This document shows, piece by piece, positions 13,901 to 25,269 of a DNA stretch of 64,000 nt. The translations under genes and the position numbers were made by a program. Origin of the DNA: Phylloscopus collybita (Eukaryota > Chordata > Aves > Passeriformes > Phylloscopidae); NCBI GenBank assembly GCA_027886175.1, contig JAJNNQ010000137.1:31854001-31918000 (forward strand), given 5' to 3'. How positions within the stretch are numbered: the stretch's first letter is position 1; the number at the start of each line of letters is the position of its first letter. The notes beneath the pieces are model-generated. The model made no database searches. It had not been told where the DNA came from and saw nothing but the letters and a program-made list of their open reading frames with translations.

Positions 13901-16334
13901 CAATCATTTGAATGAGGCCAAATGCATTTCTTGGAAATATCTTTCAAGTTTCCTCATACTTTCTGCCTCCTCTTTCTTTCAGCCTCTTTCAGGCTCAGTT
14001 ATTGCCTTGGAATACAATTCTCTAAAATACCCTGATATCTTTGGTATGTATCCTTACTATGGCATTCATTACTGCAAAAGTATCCACTGTTTGTATCAGA
14101 TGTGAAAATGGATCACAATTCAAAATAAAAAAGGACTGCTGTCAAGCTTTGGTAGGATTCACAGTATATTGACACTGTTATAGCCCAAATCACTCGAAAG
14201 TATGTGAACCAGAGGTTTTGCTTGTTTGTTTTTCTTTTAATTTTTTTATCCAGATGCTAACCTGAAGACAGGGGTAAAAGGCTAAGATATCAACATGTGT
14301 TGCAACAGGCAACAATCTGAAAATGCTAATCTTATACTGTGTGATTGCAACATCATAAGCAATGAGAAAAGATGGGAAAAAAAACCCACAACCAAGCAAA
14401 ATTTTTAAAAATTACAAAGAAATTATATATTAACTTTACATTTAATGTATGGATTAGTAATTGGCTTTTCAATTAAAATTTTTTAAAAAAGCATCAGCAG
14501 AAGCGTGAATCCAAAACATTACCCTCTCTCCTGTCTAACATGCATGCTTGCACAAACCACAGTCCTGGCCAGTCTGGATGCTGGATTCCAGGCATGTGAT
14601 ATTTTAAGGAAAGAAACAGCTCTGTCATTATAGAGTGTTTCCTTCTCTTCTTGCTTGAAAAGGTCAGTAATGACAGGTCGTCCTCAAATTGCATAGTCTA
14701 TTTCCCCTCTTGACCTTTTCAGAGGCAGAATCCATGCAAAACTTCTGAAATACCATGTAAGCTTGAAGAAAGGGTTAGAATAGGTTTGGAAGAAAGGGCT
14801 GGTTATCAAAGTCTTTCAAGTGAAACATCATTGTGAGACAAAGGCTATTATAAAAACCTTTTCAGTGGAGTTTACTCTTTTTTAATCCACAGTAGGTTTC
14901 CTTTTAAACATTTGAGTCAGATTCTCAATACATGTAAATCATCATAGAAACAGAGCAGCAAGATTTATTTCAATTTTCCTTTTTGTTTTTTTTGGGTTTT
15001 TTTTTTTTTAAATCTAATTATTTTATATAGGTAGGCATTTTTAACACTGTTTTAAAATAAATGTTAATGATAGGAGAGGAAGAAAGAAAACCTCAACAGA
15101 AAGGAAATGGCATATCAGCATATGATTAACACAAGCAGTGTTAATGATAGAGTAGAAAATAAAAAGTATAAATTAAATCTAGGAGGGGAGTTCTGAAGTT
15201 GCTGTAACTTTAGACTTTGTCCAAAGGCAAGTAGTCATCTTGAGAACATTTACAAATAAATAAAAGGGTCAGAAGTATGGAGAGAGAACTTATTGTTTCC
15301 CCTATTTCTTTAATGTATTCCTCAGTGGAGAAGCCAGAAAAGGATAGATTCCAATGAAAAGGAAAGGAATCAAGACATAATGTAAGGTTGCTACATAGAC
15401 ACAGAAAACCCAACCCGTATTATTACATCTATCACATAGTTTTTAAAGGCAAATATTCCTTTTTTTTTTTTCCCCATGTACACAAGGAAAGAACAAGCAC
15501 CCTGATTTCCTGCTTAACTCCTGCCCTTTTTATTAATTATAGAGTGGATTTTTTTTTTCTGGGTGGCAGGCAGGGTGGAGAGAGAAATATTCCTAATTTG
15601 TAAAGGGATAATAGAATTTAAATCAGCTCCAGTGGAGAATATCAACCTCTAGTCAACAGTTTCACCTAGTTTGGCAAAGGCATCTAGTTATCAGCATCCC
15701 AGAGATGTCATTTTTTTGATGGCCTTATTTTTTTATAAACTGGAAGGTACATGTTTGGCTAACAATATAGAGATGAACTTTATAAAAATATAATTAAAAT
15801 TAGTGTCATTGAGTCAGAAAAAAAAAGCCAAATTTAACCACAGTAGATGCAACTGGACTATCTAAATGTCAGCAACAGTTTAAAGCAACATGATCAGTGC
15901 ATCAAAATTGCATATAAAATTATTTCAATATGCATGCCAAACTGGTGAGATTATAGACACTCCTAAAAGCAAAGCAGGAATGAGGAAGGCATTGATAAAA
16001 AGCTGCAAAGCATTTTTTTAAAAATTTCTTATCCCCGCCCCCCCAAAAAAAACAAAAACAAAGGAAGAAAATAATAAGAACATTAAGAAAGGCAGATCTA
16101 AAGAAAACATTATTTTTTTATTTGTTTCTTCATGCCCAGTTATCTTGTAAGGGAGAGAAACATGAACCATGACTCATCAACCATTTAGAACAACATTTAC
16201 CAAATGCTCCCAAATGCTTCTTATTTTTACTGCTGACAACATTGATTTCATTGTCACATAGGTCTATAACTTGTAAAAATCTTCAACTCTTTTCATGTCT
16301 TGGAAGACTTCTTGCACAGGAGCTGGTAGGACTC
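7914..16334. other. 8.4 kb of unique AT-rich noncoding DNA
   Basis: No exon, RNA gene or transposon is recognised over this long stretch. Many stop codons interrupt every frame. Local features are an A-rich tract at 9131-9165, a degenerate tandem of a short 'agcactagcaa'-like unit at about 11025-11070, and T-runs near 15000 and 15470. A moderately GC-rich patch at about 12570-12740 could be a remnant of an old repeat, but I cannot assign it. Confidence 0.55.
9131..9165. repeat. A-rich (A)nG tract
   Basis: Runs of 6-11 A are separated by single G residues. This is a simple low-complexity tract. Confidence 0.8.
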
Positions 16335-17540
16335 AGTTATAAACTAGCTCAGAAGGGGGAAAGGGACAAAAGCAGGCTTGCCAGTGAGGAGCAAGTGATG
16401 CTGTGCCAAAACTTGAGGTAACAAGTACTAACAGGATCCCTCAATATGCTTCAGGAGGTGGTGGCCACAAAGTACGACACCTGAAATATTTTTGCATTAA
16501 TGCACACAACATGAGGAAAGAACAAAAGGAGCTTGAGGCTTTGGCCAAGTTCCAGAGATCTGACATCAGTGGTGTAAATGAAACCTGATGGGATAAGTCC
16601 TGTGACTGGAGTGCCCTGATGAATGGTTATATGCACTCCAGGAGATAGGCAGGGGAGAATAGAGGGATAGGTGGCATGGTGAGTAACAGAAGGGTTGGAA
16701 TGTATGGAGCTCACAGTTGAAAACAGCACAGTCAAGACCCTCCAGATGAAGGATCAAGGGGCAAACAAATAATGCTGGTATCATGGAAGTCTGCTATAGA
16801 CCTCCTAGCCAGGATAATGACACTGATGAATGATTCTTTGAGGGATTAAGGGGTGCTTCCAAGTCAGCTGCCCTTGTCCTTATGGGGGATTTCAACTTGC
16901 CAGAAAAATTAACTGAGGATATCATACAGCTGGTACAATCCAGGACAGAAGATTCCTAAGAAACCTGGATGACAGGACTTTAGAACAAGTCCTAAAGGAG
17001 CTGACTTGGAAAGATTCCTACTTTGATCTTCTTGTCAACAGAGGGATCTTATGACAAAAATGTAGATGGGTAGCTGTCTTGACCACAGCGACCATGAAGC
17101 AATCAAGTCTAAAATCTTTGTCAACAGGAAGAGTGCCAGCAGAACCTCATCCCTGGACATGAGGAGAGCAGACTTCAAGCTGCTCAGGGAATCAGTGAGT
17201 GAGGTCCTCCAGGAAAAACGTTTTTGCACATGCTGGAGTCCATCAGTGCTGATCACTTCTTAAACATCACCTCCCAAGGGCACAGAAGCAGGCAATTCTC
17301 AAATGTCAGAAGTCACTCAGGCGAGGCAGAAGGCCAGCTTGGATCCTTCTCTTGGAAATAAGGAAAAAAAGAAAAGTGTATGTACAGTGAAAGCAAAGTT
17401 GGGTGACATGGGAAGAATACAGATATGCTGCTTGCCACTCTAGGGAGAAAATTCATGCAGCCAAGGCTCAACTGGAGTTGAAGCTGGCCAGAATTTTAGA
17501 GTCAAATATATTAATGACAGTAGGCAGTTGGTCTGTTATA
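16335..17540 (+). mobile_element. CR1 LINE fragment (ORF2 endonuclease region), 3' end missing
   Basis: This is a decayed copy of a chicken-repeat-1 (CR1) non-LTR retrotransposon. Translated pieces match the APE-type endonuclease part of CR1 ORF2 in the right order: a 'NAHNMRKEQKELEA' start, 'NET', stop, 'WDKSCDW', then 'GDFNLP' at 16885-16902, 'SDHEAI' at 17087-17104, and 'REKIHAAKAQLELKLA' at about 17442-17489. These lie in different frames, so the copy is broken by frameshifts and stops. The 5' limit may extend a little into 16319-16335. Unusually, the reverse transcriptase and the 3' tail are absent; CR1 copies normally lose the 5' part instead. The 3' limit (17490-17640) is uncertain. 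Confidence 0.9.
16403..17489 (+). pseudogene. Broken CR1 ORF2, endonuclease domain
   Basis: In its active form the product is the endonuclease/reverse transcriptase that nicks target DNA and primes CR1 copying. Here only the endonuclease part and the start of the linker are visible. The GDFN motif (16885-16896) and the SDH motif (17087-17095), both typical of APE-like endonucleases, are still readable. The segments use frame 2 (up to about 16590), frame 1 (around 16880), frame 2 again (around 17090) and frame 3 (17403 onward), with a stop replacing the first W of the WWD motif near 16587. It cannot encode a functional protein. The start at 16403 is only the first ATG of the open stretch and not a proven ORF2 start. 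Confidence 0.85.
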
Positions 17541-18364
17541 GAGGCCACCTGCCTCTGTAGAATGAGAATGGTCACCGCAAAAACAGAATGGCCATTCTCT
17601 GATCTGTTCTCAGCTCCATACTAGGAGAGTTGTTTCTTAATAAGGCATCCCTTGGTGAGTCTGAAATGTTTACTTTAACTTGAATCAATTTCTTCATATT
17701 GACAATAAACAGCTAGTCTAAAAGTTTAAATTTCTAAATTTCATGTGCCTGCAGTCAGGTAAATAATTTCCATTGTAATTAATTTTGCTCATGTTTGAAG
17801 GGGGCCAAGGTACCTAGATCAGACAAGATCCTAAGTCTCTTATCTCTCTGGAAAGGAACTCACATGAGCAGTGTGTAGTCTGAGCTTGGTTTCTCAGAGA
17901 GCAACGTCAAGGATCAAATCCAAGACCATAGGCTATTTTTCAGAAAAAAAAAAAAAAAAAAAAAAAGAAGAAGGTTTGTCAGGCTATTTGAATTCTATAT
18001 TATATGGATATTAAAAAACCTTCTACATTAGAGAGACCTCACAAATTTTTGAAATGTTTTAGTACAAAGAAAATGCAAGGCAACTTCTATTTATTTTTGT
18101 GTAGTTGTTTTTCATTATTTAGCATAGTTTGCTTCATGGTTCTTGATAGTCTGAATATAAAGAAGAAGTAAAATCACCAGATCTCTACAGACACTTACCA
18201 TATGAGAGTTTATTGCATACATTTATAACCTTCCTGTTGTCTCTTCTAAGCAAAAAATTCATACTGCCTCAGAGAATACTTATTTGTATTCTATAAATTT
18301 CTGAAGTATTTTATCTAAGACTTTTTGCAAGACACTATTTTTATATATTTTTCATGGTTGGCAT
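17541..18364. other. Noncoding DNA with a poly-A run
   Basis: Nothing is recognised except a homopolymer (17944-17966) and AT-rich unique sequence. The first 100 bases may still contain worn CR1 sequence. Confidence 0.5.
17944..17966. repeat. Poly-A run, 23 bases
   Basis: A pure A-run is followed by GAAGAAGG. No retroposed sequence is visible upstream of it. Confidence 0.9.
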
Positions 18365-18648
18365 GAAAATAAGGAGGACTTATTTGGACTGCATCCAACA
18401 CCCTGACCAACAGGGTGTCAGGTCTTATTCTGATTCTGTCAGTGTTTCTAGGATTTTTTGTTTGCCCTTTTTTTGTTTGTATTTTTAATATTCCTAGTAC
18501 AGAACTGTTATTCCTATTCCCATATCTCTGCCTGAAAGCCTCCTTATTTGCAAAATTATAATAATTTGGAGGGAGGGGGGTTGCATTCTCCTTTCTAAGG
18601 GAAGCTCCAGCTTTCCCTGGCAGACACCTGTCCGTCCAAACCAAGACA
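18365..18648 (+). mobile_element. ERV LTR 3' part (R-U5), songbird family
   Basis: The segment contains 'acaccctgaccaacaggg', then 'cagaactgttattcctat', 'ccatatctctgcctga', 'aaattataataatttgga', 'cagacacctgtc', and ends 'aaaccaagaca' at 18648. I recall this order from a common songbird LTR whose 3' end is '...ACCAAGACA'. In that family an AATAAA poly-A signal sits where this copy has 'tagtacagaactg', which gives the plus orientation. Only the R-U5 part remains; U3 is missing or too worn to see. The minus-strand 124-codon open frame across it (18315-18689) is a shadow of this repeat. The family name is not certain. Confidence 0.7.
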
Positions 18649-20887
18649 GATAAGAAAATGAACAGTAGTAGCAACAGTATTAATAACACAAGTATACAAA
18701 GAGAGGGTGGTTTATATGCAAAACGCTCACCAAGCCTGGTACAACAAACAACATCAATGGACAGAGCCTCTGAATGCCAAGATTTCCCTTGACCAGAAAA
18801 GGATCACCCTTTTTTGTCTGAAATGAATCCTTTTTCCCCACGCTGGCAATGACATAGAAGGTATTGAATAGTGTGACAGTTTAGATTTAACCCCAAATTC
18901 TAAGTTTCTAGGACTCCAACAGAATTGCACAATGTCTTGCCCATGACCCTTCCCTCTGAACTTGGTCAGAACCAGGACATTAATACAATACTAGTTTATT
19001 ATATACTTTAATAACTTTACTGCACTGAGATTTCATCATTTATTCCACTATTGATAACTACGTAATGTGCATGTCACTTACCAGTTTTGTGACTGATCCG
19101 AAGGTAAGGGGATGTAGGGATAAAGGGCAATACTGAGGGAAAGCAGAAAGTGATAAATTCATCTTACACAGATCTCTTAATCATGGTTAAATATTCAGAG
19201 CCTCTGCCAATTTCTCTGTGTCATGTGTCCTATACAGCTCAAAAATTCACCTCACATGCAGCTAGAGAATACTCCAATAAATATTTTGGGTTTTCTTTTC
19301 AGCATTAATGACATTTTGTGTGACATAAAAAGATGTGCTGAGAAAAAAAAAAAAAAAAAGCTGTAACTGTACAGCATAATAAAAAAGTTTTGCCTTCAAT
19401 CAACAACTAGAGTTTTTAGTTTGCCCTCTTGGCTTTACAGTCCCTGATACGTTTAGTTTTATCTGTTAGTGGCAACTGCGCTCTGCCTGTAATCAGATAG
19501 ATAGCAGCACACCAGGACTCAGAGCCACTTGGGTGATACAGAGAAAATATGATAACCCTAAAGACAGTGGCAGTGCTGCCACAGCACAGTGTTCTCCCTT
19601 TAAGGGAAACAAAGCATTGCTCCATGGATGCAGAGGGTACTGCAGTGGGACTCTGCATCTTGTCAGTATTCACTTCTCATTTCATGCTAGAATTAGGTTA
19701 GAAAGAAAATAACAAGGCATAAGGCAAGATGGCTCATTTTACTAGCCTGTGCTAGCTGTTATTTTCTTTTTGGTTGTTTGGTAGATAAAACACTAATACT
19801 TAGATTCCACAGTGGCTCAGAAAAAACATAGAGATTATGAGGAATGGGCTATTCCAAAAAGTAGTCTAATGATTAAACATTAGTTACAGTTTAAATCCCA
19901 TCTCACAGAATAGATTTGACATGTTTTCATAGAATTTCAAATAAATAGATATCATCAGGAAAATGTCACAGAATATTTGCTTTCTGAGATTACAGGTTAC
20001 CCTACTCCCCAAAAAAGCACTTTTTCTGACATGTTTTATTAAAATAGGTACAATGGTTGAAGAAAATATTTTAATTAATACAACAAATGAAATACTAACT
20101 TCCTTGTGGAATGCAATCAAAGCATGTGAAAAATGCTCATTTGACACCTCATTTTATTTTGAATGAAATTATTTGCTGTTAGAAACATTAGGCAGAAAAT
20201 TAGGACGTTTTATAGTGGCTCTCAGTCCTTGTCAATTTTATATGGCAAGGGGAATGAAGGAGTAAAATCTTCAAGGCATATTAGTATTATGGAAAATGTG
20301 TGCAAAAATTGGTCCTCCTGTAACAGACAGCCAATTATAGTTTGCCATTTCTCTATGCATACTGTCACACATAGTCATTGCTTACAGCTCTCCCTTGTTT
20401 TCACTGTTTCAAAAACTAATTTATATTTAAGAGACACCCTCTTTCCACGTCCTCTTAGCCACAACAAGCACTAAAGAAAACCTAAAAGAGCCCGAAAGGC
20501 AAACTTACTGAGTGACACTTCAGCCTGAGAGCTGGATTTGTTTCAAAATCACAGTTCCAAAAGAAAAGCCAAGTTGATAAAGGCTAACCCTCTTCTGTGT
20601 CCCAGAACTCTTTATTTGTGATGCATGAAGAAAAAGAGACCTTCACAGATTGTCTTAGACTCCTGCCCAGGAGAGGCAGATAGTGTCTCAGAGAAGCAGT
20701 AAACACCTCATCCTCCCATTCACAGCTAAGTTGCCAAGATTTCAGTGAGCAGGGCACCAGGCTGTTTCCTCCCTTGCACCCTCTGAATCACATTCTGAAG
20801 GACAATTCATCCTTTCCTTTGCCAGGGGCAGCCAAAGATCCCAAAGGGGAATGCATACCCTGTGCCAGGTGGTGGGGCTGCCAGATG
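18649..20887. other. Unique noncoding DNA
   Basis: No gene or transposon is recognised. Contents include a 17-base A-run (19343-19359) and a perfect 7-bp inverted repeat with a 2-base centre (19567-19582) inside a GC-richer patch at 19420-19660. Opposed open frames at 19884-20166 lack any protein-like feature. Confidence 0.55.
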
Positions 20888-21035
20888 GGTGGCCAATTAC
20901 CATCAAAGGAAAAACAGACTCAGCTTGGGGAAGTTACTTTGCTACTAATCAAATCAGAGCAGGATAATTAGAAATAAACCTAAATCTTAAAACAACTTCC
21001 CCAGACTCTATTCTTCCTGGGCTCAACTTCACAGA
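20888..21035 (-). mobile_element. ERV LTR fragment, songbird family, minus orientation
   Basis: The blocks 'ggccaattaccatcaaagg', 'aaacagactcagcttgggg', 'aatcaaatcagagcagga', 'ttagaaataaacc' and 'cctgggctcaacttcac' occur in the order I know from a long songbird LTR family. The fragment at 36526-36775 appears to come from a different part of the same family. The orientation follows from the family's poly-A signal lying on the minus strand. Both ends are truncated. The flanking sequence at about 20640-20887 could be a further worn part, but I cannot align it. Confidence 0.65.
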
Positions 21036-21080
21036 AGTAAATTGTTAAAAAAAAATGTAGACATTAATCAAAACTAACCA

Positions 21081-21190
21081 TTTTTCTCTCTTTTTCTTCC
21101 TTCCTTCCTCTCTTTCTCTCACATTTTTACTCTTTCTCTCCTTTCTCTCTCTCCTTTCTTTTGTTTTCTTCTCCCTCCTTTCAGTCTTTC
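21081..21190. repeat. Polypyrimidine (C/T) tract
   Basis: About 110 bases are almost entirely C and T on the plus strand, in CTTT, TTCC and CTCT groups with only a few purines. It begins about 45 bases after the LTR fragment. Mirror-like purine/pyrimidine tracts can form triplex DNA, but nothing here shows that this one does. Confidence 0.8.
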
Positions 21191-24100
21191 CATCTGTCCT
21201 TCTATGTCCACTTTCAGAAAAATAGAGATTGCAGTAAAGGATTCAGGAATCTTGCTCTGAGGTACAAGGGAAAACAAATCAAGTTATGGTAACTTTCTCT
21301 CTCCATCTTACAAATTATAAATTATAATTTAATTTTTCATCACAGGATCAGAAAATACGTGGCTGCCCTACATATGATTTTACAAAAGCAATAGTAAAAG
21401 ACAGACATGTACAATACAAATGTCAGTGTTTCTATAACCTAGATAGTGGTAGATGAAATAAACCAACATAATACTCTTATATTTTCAGCATGGGAGAAAT
21501 TCTCTTCCCAATTGAGATGTTTGTGATTGACAGTGTAAAATGCTTTGAGTTATCATTTAATAAAAATACATATGAAATTCAGAAGAAGTCTGGCTGCAGA
21601 AAACTTAGTTATGTGAGTTTTGTTAATTAAAGGTATATTATAACACTAACTGTCTTTGGCTCAATCTTACTACACATATATAGGCAGAACTAGAATTAAC
21701 ATGTATGGAAAATGTGATTGAACAGTGAAAAACATAGATTAAAGGAAACTTCAGTTCTCACTGGAGACAGGAAAATGATAACCTGAGGAAAGATTGCAGT
21801 TTACTCTGAAAGATGTATAGTATGTCAGTTTATCAGTGTAAATCAAGAGAGACTAGAGGGTGGCTTTGTGTAAAAATAACTATTTGCTATTGAAACTTGA
21901 GAAAGAACTGTAATACCAGTAAAACTATTGATTTATGTTCTGCAGCCTTCACACTACTAAAAAGATTACTTCTTTTCATAGAGAAAATATTCAACCTCTC
22001 CTTTAAAATCATGGAAAAGGAAGGGCTGTGCTCTTTGATTCACCTTTCCTCAAGTTCCCATTCTGCCCAGCCAACTTGGTAGAGTTTCTTCAGTTCAAGA
22101 TGCCTTTAAAGATAGTTAAGGAACTTGGCAAAGCACATGGAGATGAAGTGCATGGAGACCAAGAATAGTAGATTGGACGAGACTCCTAACATAATTTCAC
22201 TGATTTTATATAGATTCCATCTAAAAGCAATTATAGAGTGACCTTTGGCAATCTTGTACTACAAAGCAGGTACTGAGCTTGTAAAATCACAAGAAAATTA
22301 TGGGAAAACCTCATGGCAGTGGCACTGCCAGAAATGGTTAAAACTGAAGCAATCCCTTTTGCTTCATTACTGGCTTCAGTCACACAATCAGAATATGTCA
22401 CATAACCAGAACTGAAGGGATTTTCACAACAGTACCTAAGCATTACATTTCAGAACAAGGTCCCATTTTTAGTTACACTCTCTTATTTCTGTCTCTGAAG
22501 GATGCAGAGAAATACTCATACGTTTATAATTTGTGTTGCCTTCTCCTGTGAGTCTAAAACCCATGAACTGAAACACTGCCCAATTCATATAAACTCCTGA
22601 AGTTTTCACAACCCAATGCAGAATGTGTTGCCATACACCACACTGTCTTAATTTCACTGTGCACAGGGCTAAGGAACATTTTCACCTGGCCCATTTTATA
22701 TGGTATTTCAAGAAATCTCTAGGAGGATTGAAAGTGTATGAACAATTTAGCAAAATATTCAAATAATATCTACAGAATAGTGTCACTCAAATCAAAAAGC
22801 TATTAAAATTTTAGTGCACACTTAAGCACTTCTGCTTAAATGGGACAGAAAATAAGCTTATACCTTAGAGATAAGCTCTGAGACACTTTGATTCCTTAAC
22901 TAACACATTTGGAGTAGCAGGATATTTAAGAAGTGGCAAGGTCTTTTAACTTTCTTTCGGAAACAAGAAAAACATACAGCTTACTATTTTTATGCTAAAA
23001 TTTTTAAAACTAATTTTATCTCTGCATTCACAGAAAATTTACAAGCAGTACTGAGGGACCAGTGATTGCACCAGTAATTATTGCTCTATTATTGTTCAAA
23101 TATAAATCAGGTGCACTCTGCTCTTTCAGCAAATATTAAAATAGAAAGAAATAATACTTGTTACATAATCTTTAACAGGCTTACTAAAAGACTGCACATC
23201 TTTCCATTCCTATTGGAAATACGCTTACCCTTAGCCCAAACTGGTAATACAAGATGTGGCATTTCAATAATGCAAGTAGCTGCATATTCTGATCGATTAA
23301 GAAAGTGTCTGACCTCAGATAAAAATTAAAAAATAATGCTCATACACCACGATAAAACAGCCCTCAGTGTCTCATTGCTCTTTATTTAGGGCATAGGTTA
23401 GTTAATATTTACTTGCTCTATTTATTTGTATGCAAGCTATAAAATAAAATCACAATTTAATGCATTAATGTAGTTGTATCACAATGGGTGGCAAGCATCT
23501 TGTGGAGATTAAAGAACATGACTTATGCAGCAAAGCTTAGTTTAATTTGTTTGACAGCTGAGTTTTTGTACTTGTAATTGCAGATATTGCAAGTGGAGTT
23601 AACAATGTGCTGCAGTCCATGTATATGAGACTCAAAACTGATGTGCAGTTTCAAGTTCTTAGGATCCTGAAAATCATGTTGGCTTTTTTAGTCTTCATAA
23701 ATAAGATTACATTTGGATTCAGTAATTAAGATTTAATGCTACAGAAACAATCAAATACACTTCCTTGAATTGGTTCTTGTTCCATTTGGACAATTTGTAT
23801 TAATATGAATTTGTGCCCAACTTTAAGCCTGCATGATCTAGTCCAAATAAAAACTTTACAACTGATCTCATTAAGATAAGCAAAAAAATATTAATTGAAT
23901 TACACATAGAGACTATATAGGTAGTCTTCCTTAGAAGACTTAAAGGACATTTTTTTACTTATTTGAGCTTTGTTAGAAACAAATTTTAGGCTATAGGCAA
24001 ACGGTTGTCAATGGCTGAGCTTTCAGTGGTATAAAGAAGGAATGCAGTGAGCTAAATGATGATTCTCACACCAGCAAGAACTTAATAATTTATCCTCATG

Positions 24101-25234
24101 GGAAGCTACTCCAGAGAGAATCCCAGACACAAATTTACAGGCATACAGTATGTGTGCTGAGGATCCTGGGAAAAATAAATGGTAGTAAGCTAAAGTGTCA
24201 GTGGGGACAAAATGGGAAACAGATATGCAGCCATTCCATAGAAAGATATGAAAGTTCCAGGAAGCAGAAGCTACAAACTTGAGCTACATTTTGTAGGCAC
24301 TGCAGAAGTTCCCATTAAGAAGCTGATCACTAAAAACTTGCTCCTTTTTTCAGGTGCCTATTATTAAATTTACATATCTTGAAGATCTCTGCTTGAAAAT
24401 CATCAGTCAGTTAAGGAAGGCAGACAGGGACATAGTTATTCCTTTAAAAATTACCACCGTAATGGAACAAACTTGTTTTATTTAATGAAATAAAGCAGCT
24501 ACTGGGAATACCAATATGCAGTCCCCATTCAGAGGTTAGACAGCGTGTAGCTTTAGCTTTCTATGTTAGTCATAGCATCTGACATCCCTACTGTCTTTTC
24601 AGTTCATTAGGTATAAAGAAGATATTAGGAACATGTCTCTCCAAATCAGCATAGCACTAGTGATAGGAACAGTCAGCTCTAAATGTTTTGCTTGTCGCCT
24701 GAGCCCAGATATACTCCTGCTGAGAAGAATTTGTGATTTTATACTTGCTGTATTAGATGAGTAAATATGGCTCATTCACTGTGAAAAGTACAAATATCAT
24801 AAGGCACAAAACACAGAACATGAGCTGGGAAGATTCCAGGAAAAAGGAATCAGTAATTAGGTCATTGGTGGAAGTTAGGAAAACACAGCTGAATTCCTCC
24901 ATTTACATGTTCAAAAGTAGATTTCCAGATACTCAGGAACTCTCTCTAGATTCTCAATAATAAATTTCCCTTTAGGGATAATGTTGATTCATTACAAAGG
25001 CAGTATGGCTGACTAGCTTAAGTCAGTTATCATATTTTACACCTTAGAGGCAGGTGCCATGACTACCTATAAGGATTCAAAGACTTCTACAATAAAGTAT
25101 GAAATTTCAATACAAGAAAGGGTAAATTTGGGACAGTAAGCAATGTATAAATGCCTAAAAATAGACACCTAAAAATGGAGGCAACTCTTCATATACAGAC
25201 CAAAATGCTTTAACTCTTCTCGGGCTGCCAGGAG
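21191..25234. other. Unique noncoding DNA
   Basis: No gene, RNA or transposon is recognised. A repeat-free stretch at 23370-23660 contains a TTAATGCATTAA palindrome (23458-23469) and TGACAGCTG (23552-23560); it is discussed as a possible conserved element. A perfect 8-bp inverted repeat lies at 22314-22330. Confidence 0.55.

Positions 25235-25269
<35 letters not shown>
25235..25269. repeat. (AAC)n microsatellite
   Basis: About eleven uninterrupted AAC units. It should be length-variable between individuals. Confidence 0.95.

Noticed and set aside
18315..18689. 124-codon open frame on the minus strand, the longest in the window
   Set aside because: It runs across the LTR fragment at 18365-18648 and its composition follows that repeat; no domain is recognisable.
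25235..25269. CRISPR-like or structured array
   Set aside because: It is a plain AAC microsatellite without spacers; no CRISPR array or prokaryotic feature exists in the window.
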